64,000 bases of DNA, from positions 2,542,001-2,606,000 of the forward strand of contig NZ_AZUP01000001.1 in NCBI RefSeq assembly GCF_000527135.1, written 5' to 3'. Position 1 is the stretch's first letter, and each line of letters opens with the position of its first letter. A model generated the notes under the pieces. The model was not told where the DNA came from and searched no databases. It saw only the letters and a program-made list of their open reading frames with translations. Made by a program: the position numbers and the translations under genes. This DNA is from Methyloversatilis discipulorum. GTDB lineage: Bacteria; Pseudomonadota; Gammaproteobacteria; Burkholderiales; Rhodocyclaceae. Of this stretch, positions 50,521-59,596 are shown in pieces.

Positions 50521-51102
50521 ATGAACGAACTGTTCCGTCTGACTGATCCACTTGACCTGTATCTGGTCCGTCACCCGAAGCCGGCCGTCGACCCGGCGCT
50601 GTGCTACGGCGCTGCTGATCTGCCGGTGGCCGAGGACGTGGCCGCCTGCGCTGCACGGCTTGCGCCGCTGCTGCCAACCGACGCGCGTGTCGTCAGCAGC
50701 CCGCTTACGCGAGCCCGTCTGCTGGCCGAAGCGATGTCGCCGACGGTGCACCTCGACGCGCGCCTGCGCGAGCTTGATTTCGGTGACTGGGAACTGAAGC
50801 CCTTCGCCGACATTCCGGCGGAAGGTTTCGAGGTGTGGGGCAGTACGCTGATCGACTTCCGCGCGCCCGGCGGCGAGCTGTATGCGGACATGGCAGCGCG
50901 CGTCTGGGACGCTTTCGAGGCGCAGCGCGCGGGTGCCAGCGCGCTGGTCGTGGTCGCGCACAACGGGCCGATGCGGGCGCTGACCGGCACCCTGCTCGGC
51001 CTGCCGCCGAGCCGCTGGCTCAATCTGGAGTTCGAGTTCGGCCGCGTCACCCATCTGGCCATCGGCCCGCTCGGGCCCAAGCTGCGCAGCTTCAATCGCT
51101 GA
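50521..51102 (+). CDS. Histidine phosphatase, cobC paralogue
   Basis: A 193-residue enzyme related to the CobC-like protein about 520 bp upstream. LVRHPKP near residue 15, DFGDWELKPF near 87, RAPGGELYADMAARVWDAFE near 115 and VVAHNGPMRALTG near 145 align with it, including VWDFR/STLIDFR. The start is uncertain: ATG 50521, or ATG 50497 in the same frame. It may act on another phosphate ester or duplicate the cobalamin step. Confidence 0.82.
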   Translation: MNELFRLTDPLDLYLVRHPKPAVDPALCYGAADLPVAEDVAACAARLAPLLPTDARVVSSPLTRARLLAEAMSPTVHLDARLRELDFGDWELKPFADIPAEGFEVWGSTLIDFRAPGGELYADMAARVWDAFEAQRAGASALVVVAHNGPMRALTGTLLGLPPSRWLNLEFEFGRVTHLAIGPLGPKLRSFNR

Positions 51103-51183
51103 CGTCGGCGTGCAGAGCAAGCACGGATGAACAGAGCCAGGCCGGATCAAGGATAATCCGCGCTTCTCCGCCTGACGCCCGCC

Positions 51184-52935
51184 ATGAATTCACCCCAGGT
51201 TTCAAGCCGCGCGCTGTATATGCGTCTGCTCGGCTACGTGCGCCCGTACTGGATCGCCTTCGCCGTCTCCATCGTCTGCATGGCGCTGACCGCGGCGGCG
51301 GAACCGGTCTTTCCGGCGCTGATGAAGTCGCTGCTGGACGGCGGCTTCGGCGGTCAGGACCCGCAGGCAGTCTGGTTCTACCCGCTGGCCATCGTGCTGC
51401 TGTTCGCCGTGCGCGGCGTGTTCGGCTTCATCGCCGACTACGCATTCGCCTGGGCCGCCAACAACGTGGTGCTCGATCTGCGCCGCGCGATGTTCGGCCG
51501 CCTGCTGGCACTGCCGACCGACTTCTTCGACAACAACTCGTCCGGCGCGCTGATTTCCAAGGTGGCCTACGACGTACAGGGCGTGACGCAGGCGGCGACC
51601 AACGTGATCACCGTGTTCGTGCGCGACACGCTCACCGTGGCCGGCCTGCTGGCCTGGCTGCTGTGGCTGAACTGGAAGCTCACGCTGATCGTGCTCGGCA
51701 TGCTGCCGCTGATCGCGCTCATCGTGCGCCTCAGTTCGCGTCGCATCCGCGAATCGGCGCGCGGCGCACAGACGGCGATGGGCAGCATCGCGCACACGCT
51801 GGAAGAGACCATCGAGGCGCACAAGGTGGTGAAGATCTTCGGCGGACAGGACTACGAAATGGGCCGCTTCGATGCGGCCTGTCGCAAGCAGCGCCGGCAG
51901 AACATGCGCAACATCGTCGCCGCCTCGCTGGTGTCGCCGATGACCCAGGTGCTCACCGCGGTGGCGCTCGGCATCGTGATCGCGGTCGCGCTGGCCGACT
52001 CGGCGGCCAACCGCACCACGGTCGGCGGCTTCATGGGCTTCGTCACCGCCATGCTGATGCTGCTGGCGCCGCTGAAGCGTCTGACCGACGTGAACGCGCC
52101 GCTGCAGCGCGGGCTGGCGGCCGCTGAAAGCGTGTTCCAGCTGATCGACCAGCAGGCCGAACGCGACAGCGGCACGGTGGAACTGGAGCGCGCGCGCGGC
52201 CGCATCGATTTCGATCAGCTCGGCTTCGGCTACCCCGGCCGCGAACTGCGCGTGCTGCAGCACTTCGATCTGTCGATCGCGCCGGGCGAGACGGTGGCGC
52301 TGGTTGGCGCATCCGGCTCCGGCAAGACCACGCTGGCGCATCTGCTGGCCCGCTTCTACACGCCGACCTCGGGCCGCATCCTGCTCGACGGGCACGACAT
52401 CCAGAACGTGAAGCTGGCCAGCCTGCGCGCCAATATGGCGCTGGTGAGCCAGGACGTGGTGCTGTTCAACGACACGGTGGCGGCCAACATCGCCTACGGC
52501 GCGCTGCGCGGCACCGACCGCGCCGACATCGAGGCGGCGGCGCGCGCCGCGTACGCGCTGGATTTCATCCAGGCGATGCCGGAAGGCTTCGACACGATGA
52601 TCGGCGAGAACGGCGTCAAGCTGTCGGGCGGCCAGCGGCAACGGCTGGCGATCGCACGCGCGCTGCTGAAGGACGCGCCGGTGCTGATACTGGACGAAGC
52701 CACCTCGGCGCTGGACACCGAATCCGAGCGTCAGGTGCAGGCGGCGCTGGAAGTGCTGATGAAGAACCGCACGACGCTGGTGATCGCGCACCGGCTGTCC
52801 ACGATCGAGCGCGCCGACCGCATCGTCGTGATGGACCGGGGCCGCATCGCCGAGATCGGCAAGCACGCCGACCTGCTGGCGGCGGGCGGCATGTACGCGG
52901 GTCTCTACAACTCGCAGCTGGGCGGCAGCGAGTAA
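51184..52935 (+). CDS. msbA: MsbA-type lipid A exporter
   Basis: A 583-residue half-size ABC transporter, the size of MsbA. Six membrane helices over residues 20-310; ATPase with GASGSGKTT near 375, LSGGQRQR near 481 and VLILDEATSALD near 501. The EETIEAHKVVKIFGGQDYE stretch near 210 is like MsbA coupling regions. It would flip lipid A-core to the outer leaflet of the inner membrane. ATG at 51184. Confidence 0.9.
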   Translation: MNSPQVSSRALYMRLLGYVRPYWIAFAVSIVCMALTAAAEPVFPALMKSLLDGGFGGQDPQAVWFYPLAIVLLFAVRGVFGFIADYAFAWAANNVVLDLRRAMFGRLLALPTDFFDNNSSGALISKVAYDVQGVTQAATNVITVFVRDTLTVAGLLAWLLWLNWKLTLIVLGMLPLIALIVRLSSRRIRESARGAQTAMGSIAHTLEETIEAHKVVKIFGGQDYEMGRFDAACRKQRRQNMRNIVAASLVSPMTQVLTAVALGIVIAVALADSAANRTTVGGFMGFVTAMLMLLAPLKRLTDVNAPLQRGLAAAESVFQLIDQQAERDSGTVELERARGRIDFDQLGFGYPGRELRVLQHFDLSIAPGETVALVGASGSGKTTLAHLLARFYTPTSGRILLDGHDIQNVKLASLRANMALVSQDVVLFNDTVAANIAYGALRGTDRADIEAAARAAYALDFIQAMPEGFDTMIGENGVKLSGGQRQRLAIARALLKDAPVLILDEATSALDTESERQVQAALEVLMKNRTTLVIAHRLSTIERADRIVVMDRGRIAEIGKHADLLAAGGMYAGLYNSQLGGSE

Positions 52936-52942
52936 GACCGGC

Positions 52943-54022
52943 TCAGATCTTCAGCGCGGAGGCGTAGCCGGTCAGTTCGAGATAGCCACGGCCGACCCGG
53001 CGCGCACCTTCGAACACGGTCACCGCGCCTTCCCAGTAGATGGCACCGCTGCTGGCGCGACTGTCCAGTTCCTGGTCGTCGAACAGCGGCTTCACAAGAA
53101 AGCGCCGCCCGCCGACGCTGACATCGAGTTCGACCGGATAGGCGCCGCCGCTGCGCGGGCTGCGCCAGACGCGCCGGACTGCGAAACCCACTTCATTCGG
53201 CGCATAGCGGCGATCGCCTGCCGCATCGCGCAAGGTCGCTGCCGCCCACAGTGCATGGCCATCGGCGTCGCGCATGCGGAAGGCCATCAGCGCACCGCCG
53301 TCGTCCAGATTGATGCCCAGCCAGTCCCAGCCCTGCGCGCCCTCCGGCATCAGCGCGCTCGACCATTCGTGATCGAGCCAGGCGCGTCCGCGCACCGCAC
53401 TGCTTGCCGCCGCGATGCGCAGGCGGCCGCTCACGTCCAGTTGCGGCCAGCTCAGGTAGTGGCTGGCATGCGCAGGATCGGGCCCCTTGCGGCTGAAGCC
53501 CTGGTCGCCCTGCCACAGCACCGGCTGCGACGGCGCGAAGGTCAGCGCGTAGTCGAACTCGTCCGCCGCGATGCGCGCGAGCAGACGCTCGGGCGACGGT
53601 TGGCGCGCCAGATGCCAGTCGTCGATGCGGACGTCGAGGTCGTCGACCGCCGCCTCGGCCAGACCGAAGCCGGCGCGCGCGATCTTCTGCGCGTGCAGCA
53701 GGCGGGCACGCGCAGGGTCGGACACCGCAGCGTGCGCGAACAGCAGCTGGCGCGGCGCGAAGCGGCTCGGGTTGGCGTCGTGCGCCGGCTGGCGCACGCG
53801 GAAGAAGGTGAGCTGGAAGCCGACCGCCGCCGCGGCGTCGCGCTCCAGCCAGCCGGTGATGTACCACCACTCGATGCGGTGGCCGGGGTGCGCACCGTGG
53901 TCGCGCGGCAGGCTGCGCGGCGCGGCGGGCAGCACCGGATCGTAGGCGGTCTCGTCCGCGCGGGCAGGCAGCACCGCCAGCAGCGGCAGGTGCAACAGCA
54001 GTCGGCGCAGCGCGGAATTCAT
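52943..54022 (-). CDS. AttH/CrtC-type lipocalin-like secreted protein
   Basis: A 359-residue protein with a short signal peptide (LLHLPLLAVLPARA). The typical patch HPGHRIEWWYITGWLE near residue 43 and WLDHEWSS, WDWLGINLDDGGALMAF near 215-240 match the AttH/CrtC lipocalin-like family (COG5621-type secreted hydrolases, related to carotenoid hydratase). No pigment genes are nearby. Activity unknown. Ends 8 bp from convergent msbA. Confidence 0.82.
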   Translation of the reverse strand: MNSALRRLLLHLPLLAVLPARADETAYDPVLPAAPRSLPRDHGAHPGHRIEWWYITGWLERDAAAAVGFQLTFFRVRQPAHDANPSRFAPRQLLFAHAAVSDPARARLLHAQKIARAGFGLAEAAVDDLDVRIDDWHLARQPSPERLLARIAADEFDYALTFAPSQPVLWQGDQGFSRKGPDPAHASHYLSWPQLDVSGRLRIAAASSAVRGRAWLDHEWSSALMPEGAQGWDWLGINLDDGGALMAFRMRDADGHALWAAATLRDAAGDRRYAPNEVGFAVRRVWRSPRSGGAYPVELDVSVGGRRFLVKPLFDDQELDSRASSGAIYWEGAVTVFEGARRVGRGYLELTGYASALKI

Positions 54023-54058
54023 GTTGCGCAGAGCGCGCCCACGGCAGGAGGTTCCCGC

Positions 54059-55252
54059 TCAGCGCAGCAGCGCTTCGAGCTCTTCGGCGATGCAGGCGCC
54101 GGTCTTCGTCGGGTCGGCGCCGGCGTGGCGCTGTGCCAGCGCGCGTGCCGCAGCGGCGAAGCGCGGTTCGTCGAGCAGCCGACGCAGCAGCGCCGGGTAA
54201 TCGGTGTTCCGGCTGCCCGGCGGCACGGCCAGACCGAAGCCGCCATCGACGATGCGGCGTGCCACCATGTACTGCTCCATGTGATTCGGCAGCACCAGTT
54301 GCGGGCATCCGGCGAGCGCAGCGGCGCTCACGGTGCCGATGCTGGCGTGCGAAACGACCAGATCGGCTGCGCGCACGGCCGGGTCCATCTGCACCGGCGC
54401 CGATTCGAAACGGATGGACGGCCCACCGAGCCGTCGCGCGGCGTCCGGCGACAGCCCTTTGGCATGCACCAGCGTGCGCATGCCGGACTGCCGCAGCGCC
54501 TCCATCAGCGCATTGAAATCGGCGTGTTCGGGCGACAGATAGACGAATACGCGCGCGCCCTCGCCCGCCGGCCACTGCGGCGCCACGCCGCTGTCGCCGA
54601 CGTAGCTCGGGCCGACCATCCGCACGCGCTCGTCGTAGTCGGGATAGTGCGCCAGCTCCGGCAGACTGGCAGCGATGCAGCGCACGCCGCCGAACAGTTC
54701 GGTCAGGCGCGGCAGGGCGCTATCGCCGAGCAGCGCCAGCGCCTGGTTGACCGGCGCCAGCAGCAGCGCATCGCTGCGTGCGCACTGGGCAACGTCGCCC
54801 TTGTCCCAGTAGTTCATCGCCGGAAACACGTCGCGATGCGGTGGAATCTCGAAACAGTTGCCGATCGCCGCGATCGGCGTGCCGCGGCCGCGCATCGCCA
54901 GCATGGCGGTCGGCGCGTGGTCGCAGACCAGAAGATCGGGGCGGTGCAGTTCGAACAGCCCGCGCCAGGCCGACAGCAGTCCAGCCAGCCCGCCCGGGTC
55001 CAGCCATCCGGCCGCCGCCAGCACCGCCGAGAAATTGACCAGCTTGGGCGGGTTCACCATGCGCGGCAGCCACAGCGGCGACTGCAGCACCGGAAAACCG
55101 TCGGCGACGATGCGGCCGTGCGCGCGCGCCAGATCCTTCAGCGCGAAGGTGACCGCGTGACCGCGTTCGCGCAACGCGCGCGCGGTGATCAGCATGCGGT
55201 CGATGTGGCCCATGTTGGCGCCCAGTTCCCACGCCATCAGTACGCGGCTCAT
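54059..55252 (-). CDS. GT1-type glycosyltransferase
   Basis: A 397-residue enzyme of the GT-B fold similar to UDP-sugar transferases of the MGT/UGT type. N-terminal LGANMGHIDRMLITARALRERGH near 10, and the nucleotide-sugar region ADLVVSHASIGTVSAAALAGCPQLVLP near 300. GGAGCG 6 nt before the ATG at 55252. Acceptor unknown. It lies upstream of the AttH-type gene with a 36-bp gap and is probably cotranscribed. Confidence 0.85.
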   Translation of the reverse strand: MSRVLMAWELGANMGHIDRMLITARALRERGHAVTFALKDLARAHGRIVADGFPVLQSPLWLPRMVNPPKLVNFSAVLAAAGWLDPGGLAGLLSAWRGLFELHRPDLLVCDHAPTAMLAMRGRGTPIAAIGNCFEIPPHRDVFPAMNYWDKGDVAQCARSDALLLAPVNQALALLGDSALPRLTELFGGVRCIAASLPELAHYPDYDERVRMVGPSYVGDSGVAPQWPAGEGARVFVYLSPEHADFNALMEALRQSGMRTLVHAKGLSPDAARRLGGPSIRFESAPVQMDPAVRAADLVVSHASIGTVSAAALAGCPQLVLPNHMEQYMVARRIVDGGFGLAVPPGSRNTDYPALLRRLLDEPRFAAAARALAQRHAGADPTKTGACIAEELEALLR

Positions 55253-55399
55253 TGCTGGCGCTCCTGTCGAGCGGCTTTACACATTGCTCTGTCAAGGCAC
55301 AAAGAGGACATGCAAGTCATTGATCCGATTGAATGAGGCAAGTGGGCACAGTTCTTGTTTGGGGCCGCGGGCGTGTCAATCGTACAGGATAAGAAAACC

Positions 55400-56356
55400 A
55401 TGACCTTCTCACTGCCCTCGCGCCCGACACTGATCGCGGTTTCGCTGTTCGCCTGGTTCAGTCAGGTGCCGCTCGCCCACGCGCTGCCGGTTCTCGGCGC
55501 TTCGTCCGCGGCCAGCAGCAACGGCAGCACCGCCACACCCCTGGAATCGGTGTCGCCGGAATACCGCAACAGCAACAGCTACATCTGGTCGGGCGACAAC
55601 AACTCGGCCAACGGCTACGCCTTCTCGTCCGCGACCGGCGCCTATGCCGTGTCCTCCTCGGCCTACGGCTACAACGGCAGTGCCAGCGCGATGGCCAGCA
55701 TCCTCGCCACCGTCACCAACGCCTCGAACGTGGCGCAGAACTTCAGCCTGACGTTCAAGATCTACGGCGGTTCGATCAGTGCAACGAACTACTACGCGCT
55801 GGATGCGGACGAATACCTCAGCGCGGACTACCTCGCGTCGATCAAGATCGACGGCAATCAGGTCTGGTACTCGTCGGGCAGCATCCAGAACAACGGCGGC
55901 GTCATCACGCACGACAAGGCGGGCACCGACCTGAACAGCAACGACGACGGCAGCGACGGCTATTACAGCTGGGGAAGCCGTTACGTCACCATCGACCTCG
56001 GCGTGCTCGACCCGAACGAGTCGCTCGACGTGCTGGCCGAGCTGTCGGACAGCGCCGCCAGCAACCTCGGCGTCTATGCCTACGACTGTGGCGGCGGTTA
56101 CGAAGGTTACGGCGGCTACGGCGGGTATGGCGGCTATGGCCCGGTGCTGCAGAGCACCTCGGTGTGCACGCAGAGCAAGGGCAATGCCTCGGCCTTCTAC
56201 GGCGATCCGTTCGAGGTCGAAGCGAATCCGGTCAACGCCGACCCGAACAGCCTGCGCGTCACCACGCGCGCCGTGCCTGAGCCGGGCAGCCTCGCCCTGC
56301 TGGCGCTCGCCGCGGGCGCGGCCGGCGTCGCACGACGACGGAAGAAGCGCGACTGA
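55400..56356 (+). CDS. PEP-CTERM protein with GYGG repeats
   Basis: A 318-residue exported protein. Signal peptide AVSLFAWFSQVPLAHA; body rich in Ser, Asn, Gly and Tyr. Near residue 235 is the repeat YEGYGGYGGYGGYG flanked by Cys residues (YDCGGG and SVCTQ). The C-terminal PEP-CTERM signal is VPEPGSLALLALAAGAAGV followed by RRRKKRD. ATG 55400; a longer frame upstream lacks a signal. A bidirectional terminator follows. The third PEP-CTERM gene of the window. Confidence 0.85.
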   Translation: MTFSLPSRPTLIAVSLFAWFSQVPLAHALPVLGASSAASSNGSTATPLESVSPEYRNSNSYIWSGDNNSANGYAFSSATGAYAVSSSAYGYNGSASAMASILATVTNASNVAQNFSLTFKIYGGSISATNYYALDADEYLSADYLASIKIDGNQVWYSSGSIQNNGGVITHDKAGTDLNSNDDGSDGYYSWGSRYVTIDLGVLDPNESLDVLAELSDSAASNLGVYAYDCGGGYEGYGGYGGYGGYGPVLQSTSVCTQSKGNASAFYGDPFEVEANPVNADPNSLRVTTRAVPEPGSLALLALAAGAAGVARRRKKRD

Positions 56357-56378
56357 GTCGCACGTCGGCACCGACAAC

Positions 56379-56406
56379 AAAAAAGCACCGCATGCGGTGC
56401 TTTTTT
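56379..56406. terminator. Bidirectional intrinsic terminator
   Basis: A-tract, palindrome GCACCGCATGCGGTGC and T6, between the convergent PEP-CTERM and ferredoxin reductase genes. Confidence 0.92.
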
Positions 56407-56427
56407 GTTTCCAACGCCCGGAGGCGA

Positions 56428-57204
56428 TCAGCGCTCGACGAAGGCCCGCTCGATCACGTAATCGCCCGGTTCGCCCACCCCCGGAGAGATGACGAAGCCG
56501 CGCGCGTCGAGCAGATCGGCGGTGTCCTTGTTCATGCTCGGGCTGCCGCAGATCATCGCGCGGTCGGTTTCCGGATTGAGCGGCGGCAGGCCGAGGTCGT
56601 CGGTCATCTTGTTGCTGACGATCAGATCGGTCAGACGGCCGCGGTTGCGGTAGGGCTCGCGCGTCACGCTGGGGTAGTACAGCAGCTTGTCGCGCACGAG
56701 CTCGCCGAGGAACTCGTCGTTCGGCAGCTCGTTCTCGATGTAGTCCTGGTAGGCCAGTTCATTCACGTGACGCACGCCGTGGAACAGGATCACCTTGTCG
56801 AAGCGCTCGTAGGCTTCCGGGTCGCGGATCAGGCTGAGGAAGGGCGCCAGACCGGTACCGGTGCCGAACAGGTAGAGGTGCTTGCCCGGCTTCAGGTCGT
56901 CCAGCACCAGCGTGCCGGTGGGCTTGCGGCCGACCAGGATTTCATCGCCCGGCTGCAGGTGCTGCAGCTTGGAGGTCAGCGGGCCGTCCGGCACCTTGAT
57001 GCTGAAGAACTCCAGGTGCTCCTCGTAATTGGCACTGGCGATGCTGTAGGCGCGCAGCAGCGGCTTGCCGCCGGTCTCCAGACCGATCATGACGAAATGA
57101 CCGTTGCGGAAGCGCAGACCGGGGTCGCGCGTGGTCTTGAAGCTGAACAGCGAATCGTTCCAGTGATGGACGCTGAGGACTTTTTCGGGCGCGACGCTGG
57201 CCAT
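56428..57204 (-). CDS. fpr: Ferredoxin-NADP reductase
   Basis: A 258-residue FAD enzyme of the bacterial Fpr type. FAD-binding RAYSIASANYEEHLEF near residue 50, NADP-binding FGTGTGLAPFLSLI near 112 and AMICGSPSMNKD near 216, ending in FVER as in subclass members with a charged or aromatic end. ATG 57204. It passes electrons between NADPH and ferredoxin or flavodoxin. It could supply reduced ferredoxin in oxidative stress; no partner gene is adjacent. Confidence 0.92.
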   Translation of the reverse strand: MASVAPEKVLSVHHWNDSLFSFKTTRDPGLRFRNGHFVMIGLETGGKPLLRAYSIASANYEEHLEFFSIKVPDGPLTSKLQHLQPGDEILVGRKPTGTLVLDDLKPGKHLYLFGTGTGLAPFLSLIRDPEAYERFDKVILFHGVRHVNELAYQDYIENELPNDEFLGELVRDKLLYYPSVTREPYRNRGRLTDLIVSNKMTDDLGLPPLNPETDRAMICGSPSMNKDTADLLDARGFVISPGVGEPGDYVIERAFVER

Positions 57205-57298
57205 GGCAGTGATCCGGTTGAAAGGCGATGGTGCATTTATAGCGCCGCAGCGCACCATAACTCAACAAACCAAATAACAATGTTTCGATAACCTGTGG

Positions 57299-59596
57299 TT
57301 ATCCCGCTTCCGGTGCGCGACGACAGGACAGATGACGCGCCAGCGTCGCCACCAGTTCCCCGGTCTGGAAGGGCTTGCTGATGAAATCGTCCATGCCGGC
57401 GTCGCGGCAGCGGGCGCGGTCCTCATCCAGCGCGTTGGCGGTTATCGCAACGATGGGCACCTGCCACCAGTGCGGATCGGCCAGCGCGCGAATGCGGCGC
57501 GTCGCCTCCAGCCCGTCCATCCCCGGCATCTGCATGTCCATCAGCACCAGATCGAAATGGCGCTCGCGGCAGGCCGCCAGTGCCTGCCCGCCGTCGGCCG
57601 CCTCGGTGATGCGCACGCCGTAGCGCAACAGCAGGCGGCCGAGCAGCACCTGATTGACCGGCGTGTCCTCGGCGATCAGCACCTCGGCATCGCGCAGCGC
57701 CGCTTCGCAGATCGCTTTCGCCACGTCCGGTTGCGCGGCGGCGTCCAGCGTCGCCGCCGCGGGCAGCGGCAGTTCGACGCGGAAGGTACTGCCACGGCCC
57801 GGCGCGCTGTCCAGCGTGATCGTGCCGTGCATCAGCGCCACCAGTCGCGACACGATGGACAGGCCGAGCCCGGTGCCGCCGTAGTTGCGCGTGGTCGACG
57901 AGTCCGCCTGCGAGAAGGGCATGAACACCAACGCCTGCTTGTCGGACGGGATGCCGATGCCGGTGTCGGCGACCGACAGCGCGATCCGTCCCTCGTCCGC
58001 CCTGTCGACGCTCACCGTCACGCCGCCGCGGGTGGTGAACTTCAGCGCGTTCGACACCAGATTGGACAGGATCTGCCGCAGGCGCAGCGGATCGCCGGTG
58101 ACGATGGCGGGCAGCCCCGGCGCCACCTGCCAGCGCAGCGAAATGTCCTTGCCTGCTGCTTGCGACGAGAAGATGGCCAGTGTTTCGGCGACCAGCGCCT
58201 CCAGGCTGAAGTCGACCGCTTCCAGCTGCAATTGGCCGGCGTCGACCTTCGAGTAGTCGAGAATGTCGTTCAGGATGCCCATCAAGCTGTCGGCCGACGA
58301 TTTCACCCAGCCGAGGTGCTCGCGCTGCTCGTCGCTGAGCGATTCGGACAGCACCATGTCGGTCATGCCGATGATGCCGTTCATCGGCGTGCGGATTTCG
58401 TGGCTCATGGTGGCGAGGAAGGCCGCCTTGGCGCGACTGGCCGCCTCGGCCTCGTCGCGCGCGCGGCGCAGTTCGTCGGCCGCCGCCCGCGCCGCCGACA
58501 CGTCCTCGCTCAGCCACATGCAGCCGATCTCGCGGCCGTCGCCGTCGCGCACGGCGAAGCTGCGCTGCGTCAGCGTGCGGCCATCGGCCAGCAGGATTTC
58601 CCGCTCGCCGCGACCGGGGCAGAACACCGGCAGGACGGCGTCGGGCGACAGCCGCGCGGCGCACATCGCTTCGACCACCTGCAGCGGGCAGCCATCCGGC
58701 GGGCGGCCGGCATCGAGCGCCCACACCTGCGCCAGCTTGTCGTTCGCGTACAGCACGCGGTTGTCGTGATCGGCCAGCAGCACGCCGATGTCCATCGCGT
58801 CGAGCAGCGCTTCGAGCCGGCCGTTCGCCTCGGACGCGATGCGCGCCAGACCGTGCTCCTTCTCGTGCAGCGCCTGCAGCTCGCCGATGCGCTCCCGTAT
58901 CGCCGCCGACATCGCGTTGAAGGCGCGACCGAGCTGGCCGACCTCGTCCTCGCCCTCGACGACCGGCGCCGGCGTCAGGGCGCCGTGCGCGACCTCCTCC
59001 GCCGCATGCGTGAGCCGCAGCAACTGGCGTGTCAGCCACAGACCGAGCCCGGTCAGCAACGCGATCGAAAGCAGCAGCTCGCCGCTGGCAATGCCGACGC
59101 CCTGCAGCAGCAACTGGCTGTTGGCGCTGCGCAGCGCCGACATGTCGAGTCCGAAATGCAGCTGACCGAGCGGCTGCCCGGCCAGTGCGACCGGCGTGAC
59201 AAGGTCATAGATCGGTGGATCGTCCTCCACCGACAGGTCGAAGCGCGCGTCTGCCTGAGGCATCGGTCTGTCGCGCGACCAGCCGCTGTGCGCGACGACA
59301 TGGCCGCCGCTGTCGCGCAGGATGAGATAGTCGATGCCCTGACTCGACCGGCTTTCGTCCAGCACCGCCTGCATCGTCGCGTAGTCGCCCTGCGCCATCG
59401 GCGCCACCAGCGCCGCGTTCAGGATGGGCACGATCTGCTGCGCGTGCCGCTCCGCCTGCTCGGTCATGTGGGTGCGCTGCAGGCGCACGCTGTTGCTCAC
59501 CAGCAGCGTCAGCATGACCGCCTCGACGACGATGGCCGCGATCAGCAGGCGGCCGCGCACCGAGCGCCGCAGCCGGAAATCGAACAGCCGGCTCAC
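57299..59596 (-). CDS. Hybrid sensor histidine kinase with receiver domain
   Basis: A 765-residue membrane kinase. TM1 (LLIAAIVVEAVMLTLLVSN near 16-35), periplasmic sensor to about 155, TM2 about 160-185, HAMP about 185-240, coiled coil and PAS-like about 260-380, HisKA with ATMSHEIRTPMNGIIGM near 395, HATPase with NLVSNALKFT, DTGIGIPSDK and GGTGLGLSI, and a C-terminal receiver (VLIAEDTPVNQVLLGRLLLR; phospho-Asp in VLMDMQMPGMDG). GTG 59596 overlaps the stop of the binding-protein gene (GTGA). No separate output regulator is adjacent. Confidence 0.92.
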   Translation of the reverse strand: MSRLFDFRLRRSVRGRLLIAAIVVEAVMLTLLVSNSVRLQRTHMTEQAERHAQQIVPILNAALVAPMAQGDYATMQAVLDESRSSQGIDYLILRDSGGHVVAHSGWSRDRPMPQADARFDLSVEDDPPIYDLVTPVALAGQPLGQLHFGLDMSALRSANSQLLLQGVGIASGELLLSIALLTGLGLWLTRQLLRLTHAAEEVAHGALTPAPVVEGEDEVGQLGRAFNAMSAAIRERIGELQALHEKEHGLARIASEANGRLEALLDAMDIGVLLADHDNRVLYANDKLAQVWALDAGRPPDGCPLQVVEAMCAARLSPDAVLPVFCPGRGEREILLADGRTLTQRSFAVRDGDGREIGCMWLSEDVSAARAAADELRRARDEAEAASRAKAAFLATMSHEIRTPMNGIIGMTDMVLSESLSDEQREHLGWVKSSADSLMGILNDILDYSKVDAGQLQLEAVDFSLEALVAETLAIFSSQAAGKDISLRWQVAPGLPAIVTGDPLRLRQILSNLVSNALKFTTRGGVTVSVDRADEGRIALSVADTGIGIPSDKQALVFMPFSQADSSTTRNYGGTGLGLSIVSRLVALMHGTITLDSAPGRGSTFRVELPLPAAATLDAAAQPDVAKAICEAALRDAEVLIAEDTPVNQVLLGRLLLRYGVRITEAADGGQALAACRERHFDLVLMDMQMPGMDGLEATRRIRALADPHWWQVPIVAITANALDEDRARCRDAGMDDFISKPFQTGELVATLARHLSCRRAPEAG

